Origin: Natronorubrum bangense
Lineage (GTDB): Archaea > Halobacteriota > Halobacteria > Halobacteriales > Natrialbaceae
Direction: 5' to 3'
Length of the DNA stretch: 64,000 nt
NCBI RefSeq assembly: GCF_004799645.1
Contig: NZ_CP031307.1
Span: 124,001-188,000, forward strand
Below the pieces are notes generated by a model. It ran no database searches. It was not told where the DNA came from and saw nothing but the letters and a program-made list of their open reading frames with translations. The translations under genes and the position numbers were made by a program. Positions 62,003 to 64,000 of this stretch are shown in pieces (position 1 is the first letter of the stretch; every line of letters starts with the position of its first letter).

Positions 62003-62593
62003 ATGTCCGATACAGACGAAACCACCGATACAGACGCAACTGACGACGAATCAACCGAAAAACGACTCGTCTCCGGCTGGCACGGCCGCTACTACGAGGA
62101 TTTCGAGGTTGGCGACATCTACAAACATCCGTTCGGACGCACCGTCACCGAGACGGACAACGTCTGGATGACGAACGTGACGATGAACCTCAACCCGATG
62201 CATTTCAACGAGGCCTACGCGGCTGAGACGGAGTTCGGCGAACGCCTCGTCGACGGCACGTTCGTCATCGCGCTCGCGGTCGGCATGAGCGTCATCGATA
62301 TCTCGGTCAACGCCACGGCCAATCTCGGCTACGACGATATCCGCCACCACAGTCCAGTCTTCCACGGGGACACGATCTTCGCCGAAAGCGAGGTGTTGAG
62401 CAAGCGTGAACTCGAGTCCCGGGATCACGTCGGTATTGTCGAAACCGAACTTCGGGCGTACAACCAACACGGCGATCTCGTGCTCTCGCTTGAGCGAACC
62501 CCGATGGTCCTCAAACGCAGCCATGCCGAGCCGTCGGCCGCCGAGCCGCCGGGCTGGCCTGAGGGCATCGGCACGCAGCCGGAGGAACTCTAG
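62003..62593 (+). CDS. MaoC-family (hotdog) dehydratase
   Basis: 196 aa from the ATG at 62003, after an acidic N-terminal tail. The hydratase motif is NVTMNLNPMHFNEAYAAETE (Asn/His catalytic region, with HF in place of the usual D-x(4)-H), then FGERLVDGTFVIALAVGMSV and HHSPVFHGDTIFAESEVLSK. It hydrates enoyl-CoA products. Similar genes include mesaconyl-CoA hydratases of the haloarchaeal methylaspartate cycle, but the specific substrate cannot be told here. Confidence 0.87.
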   Translation: MSDTDETTDTDATDDESTEKRLVSGWHGRYYEDFEVGDIYKHPFGRTVTETDNVWMTNVTMNLNPMHFNEAYAAETEFGERLVDGTFVIALAVGMSVIDISVNATANLGYDDIRHHSPVFHGDTIFAESEVLSKRELESRDHVGIVETELRAYNQHGDLVLSLERTPMVLKRSHAEPSAAEPPGWPEGIGTQPEEL

Positions 62594-62594
62594 C

Positions 62595-63773
62595 GTGCTT
62601 GCACTCGAGGACATTACGGTCGTCAGTCTCGAGAGTGGGATCAGCGCCCCGCTGTGTACTCGACTGCTCGGTGATTTCGGTGCCGAAGTCATCAAAGTCG
62701 AACGCCCCGGTGTCGGCGACGTCAACCGCCATTGGGATTCGGTCGTCGACGGCGACTCCTCGGCGCACGTCTGGGTCGACCGCAACAAGCTGAGTGTCGA
62801 GTTGAATCTCAAGAGCGACGAGGGAACTGCGATCTTTCACGAACTCGCCGACGAGGCCGACGTCGTCGTCCAGAACTACTCACCGGGCGTCGTCGACCGC
62901 CTTGGGGTCGGCTACGAGGACGTTCGCGAAATTAATGAGGATATCATCTATCTGAATATCTCCGGCTACGGCCGGGACGGCCCCTACAGCGACCGGAAGG
63001 CCTACGATATGGTCATGCAGGGCGAAACCGGCCTCATTCTGATGAACGGCTCGCCGGACGCTCCAGCCAAGATCCCACTGAGCGTCTGTGATATCAACGC
63101 CGCGACCTACGGCACGATTTCGACCTTGCTCGCGCTCTTCCATCGCGAACGCACCGGCGAGGGACAGGAACTCGACGTTACGATGTTCGGTGGGATGCTC
63201 TCGTGGCTCGGCTACTTCCCACAGAAGTACTGGCACAACGACGAGCTTCCGGAGCGAATCGGCATGCGCCACCACCTGCTGACACCCTACGGCCCCCACG
63301 AGACGGCCGACGACCGATACATCAACTTCGCCATCCTCAGCGAGGCCCACTGGGAACTGCTCTGTGACGCCGTCCTCGAGCAACCCGATCTGCTCTGTGA
63401 CGAGCGATTCGCGACAAACGAGGACCGAGTCGAGAATCGTGACGTCCTCGAGCCGACGATCGAGTCGCTCATCGTCGACCAGTCTCGGGACTACTGGGCC
63501 AACCGACTCGACGAGGCCGGCATTCCGTGGGGCGACGTCAACCAGCTCGACGACGTCCTCGAGCATCCACAGACGGACCATCTTGACCTGGTCAAAGACC
63601 TCGAGACCGAGGACGGTCCGATCCCCTACATCGACACGCCAATTGACTCGGATACGCTCGAGTTTGCAGCCGAACCGATGCCCAACCTCGGTGAGGATAC
63701 GGACGATGTGTTAGCGGCGCTTGGCTACTCGAGTGAGGAGATCGAACAGTTGCGGGCCGACGACGTGGTCTAA
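62595..63773 (+). CDS. Family III (CaiB/BaiF) CoA-transferase
   Basis: 392 aa from GTG 62595, 1 bp after the MaoC stop. Signatures are SAPLCTRLLGDFGAEVIKVE, GDVNRHWDSVV, NKLSVELNLKSDEG, YLNISGYGRDGPYSDRKAYD (catalytic Asp in AYDMVMQGETGL) and YGTISTLLALFHRERTGEGQ. It transfers CoA between dicarboxylates or related acids. Tight coupling to the MaoC dehydratase suggests the two act on the same acyl group, for example mesaconate or citramalate (inference). Confidence 0.92.
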   Translation: MLALEDITVVSLESGISAPLCTRLLGDFGAEVIKVERPGVGDVNRHWDSVVDGDSSAHVWVDRNKLSVELNLKSDEGTAIFHELADEADVVVQNYSPGVVDRLGVGYEDVREINEDIIYLNISGYGRDGPYSDRKAYDMVMQGETGLILMNGSPDAPAKIPLSVCDINAATYGTISTLLALFHRERTGEGQELDVTMFGGMLSWLGYFPQKYWHNDELPERIGMRHHLLTPYGPHETADDRYINFAILSEAHWELLCDAVLEQPDLLCDERFATNEDRVENRDVLEPTIESLIVDQSRDYWANRLDEAGIPWGDVNQLDDVLEHPQTDHLDLVKDLETEDGPIPYIDTPIDSDTLEFAAEPMPNLGEDTDDVLAALGYSSEEIEQLRADDVV

Positions 63774-63804
63774 GCGTTGTGGATAGCTGGACTAGGTAGG
63801 TTGA

Positions 63805-63828
63805 GACACCCCCGATTTTCAGTGAAAC
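63805..63828 (-). repeat. Second-class ORB-like repeat, copy 1
   Basis: On the minus strand it reads GTTTCACTGAAAATCGGGGG followed by TGTC. It shares the TTTCAC-G-AAA skeleton of archaeal ORBs, but with TGAAAA-CG-GGGG instead of the CGGAAACCCGGTGTG of the origin at 14 kb. Confidence 0.6.
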
Positions 63829-63837
63829 GTGTTCGGG

Positions 63838-63860
63838 GACACCCCTCGTTTTCAGTGAAA
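63838..63860 (-). repeat. Second-class ORB-like repeat, copy 2
   Basis: On the minus strand it reads TTTCACTGAAAACGAGGGGT followed by GTC, in the same orientation as copy 1 and 33 bp away. This is a closer match to the general haloarchaeal ORB consensus. The DNA after it (AACAATACCTATATAGATAA) is AT-rich. Confidence 0.62.
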
Positions 63861-64000
63861 AACAATACCTATATAGATAACTGGCTCTGGATATCTCGCT
63901 GTGTTTCTGAAGACTCGATACAGGCGGACATGACAACGTCTGGATCATGCAGCAGTCGATGGGTTCGATAACTTCCTTGCCCTTTCCCACCGCCCGTGTG

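Overview
The window is from a haloarchaeon, probably a Natrialbaceae-type genus. The evidence is an acidic, GC-rich proteome, a TFB transcription factor, Cdc6/Orc1 with origin recognition boxes, a Bat-type regulator, twin-arginine-dominated export, a PGF-CTERM surface protein, TATA boxes about 30 nt upstream of start codons and many zinc-ribbon mini-proteins. The placement is inferred from protein families, not from a database match.

Layout. 0.3-3.6 kb: two paralogous Tat-exported beta-helix proteins that share promoter-distal elements. 4-10 kb: regulators (a winged-helix membrane protein, TFB, a Bat-like sensor-regulator, a PhiH1-repressor-like protein). 10-12.6 kb: otsB-otsA (trehalose). 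12.8-15.3 kb: a replication origin, with cdc6/orc1 beside a field of about ten origin recognition boxes and an AT-rich palindromic core. 15.4-18.3 kb: a lipoprotein and a Sco / TlpA / CcdA thiol-redox operon. 18.4-20.7 kb: small proteins, a PGF-CTERM surface protein and an Lrp regulator. 21-26.1 kb: biotin carboxylase, biotinyl carrier, PxpA, PxpB and PxpC homologues, which together carry every part of a urea-carboxylase-like enzyme on separate polypeptides. 27-36 kb: an Lhr-type helicase, a PAS/GAF histidine kinase, archaetidylserine decarboxylase, a ribbon-helix-helix protein and cobyric acid synthase. 36-43 kb: universal stress proteins, small regulators, a hydrolase and two TnpB loci (one intact, one decayed). 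43-48.5 kb: TrkH and an APC permease with stress domains, facing an Lrp-RCK regulator. 48.5-51 kb: a decayed IS1595-type element and a tyrosine recombinase. 51-59.6 kb: a nine-gene, translationally coupled Mrp-type cation/proton antiporter operon. 60-63.8 kb: a ferredoxin-like protein and an acyl-CoA dehydrogenase / MaoC dehydratase / family III CoA-transferase set. 63.8-64 kb: two origin-recognition-box-like repeats of a different sequence class, suggesting that a second origin begins at the right edge.

Functional themes are ion and osmotic homeostasis (trehalose, TrkH, Mrp, stress-domain fusions), replication initiation, periplasm-side redox chemistry and amide/lactam metabolism. Sequence comparison by eye also shows a 110-bp intergenic element present twice, a 171-bp element with long terminal inverted repeats, and a candidate operator shared between a winged-helix regulator gene and the beta-helix gene at 1754. 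No tRNA, rRNA or CRISPR array was found.
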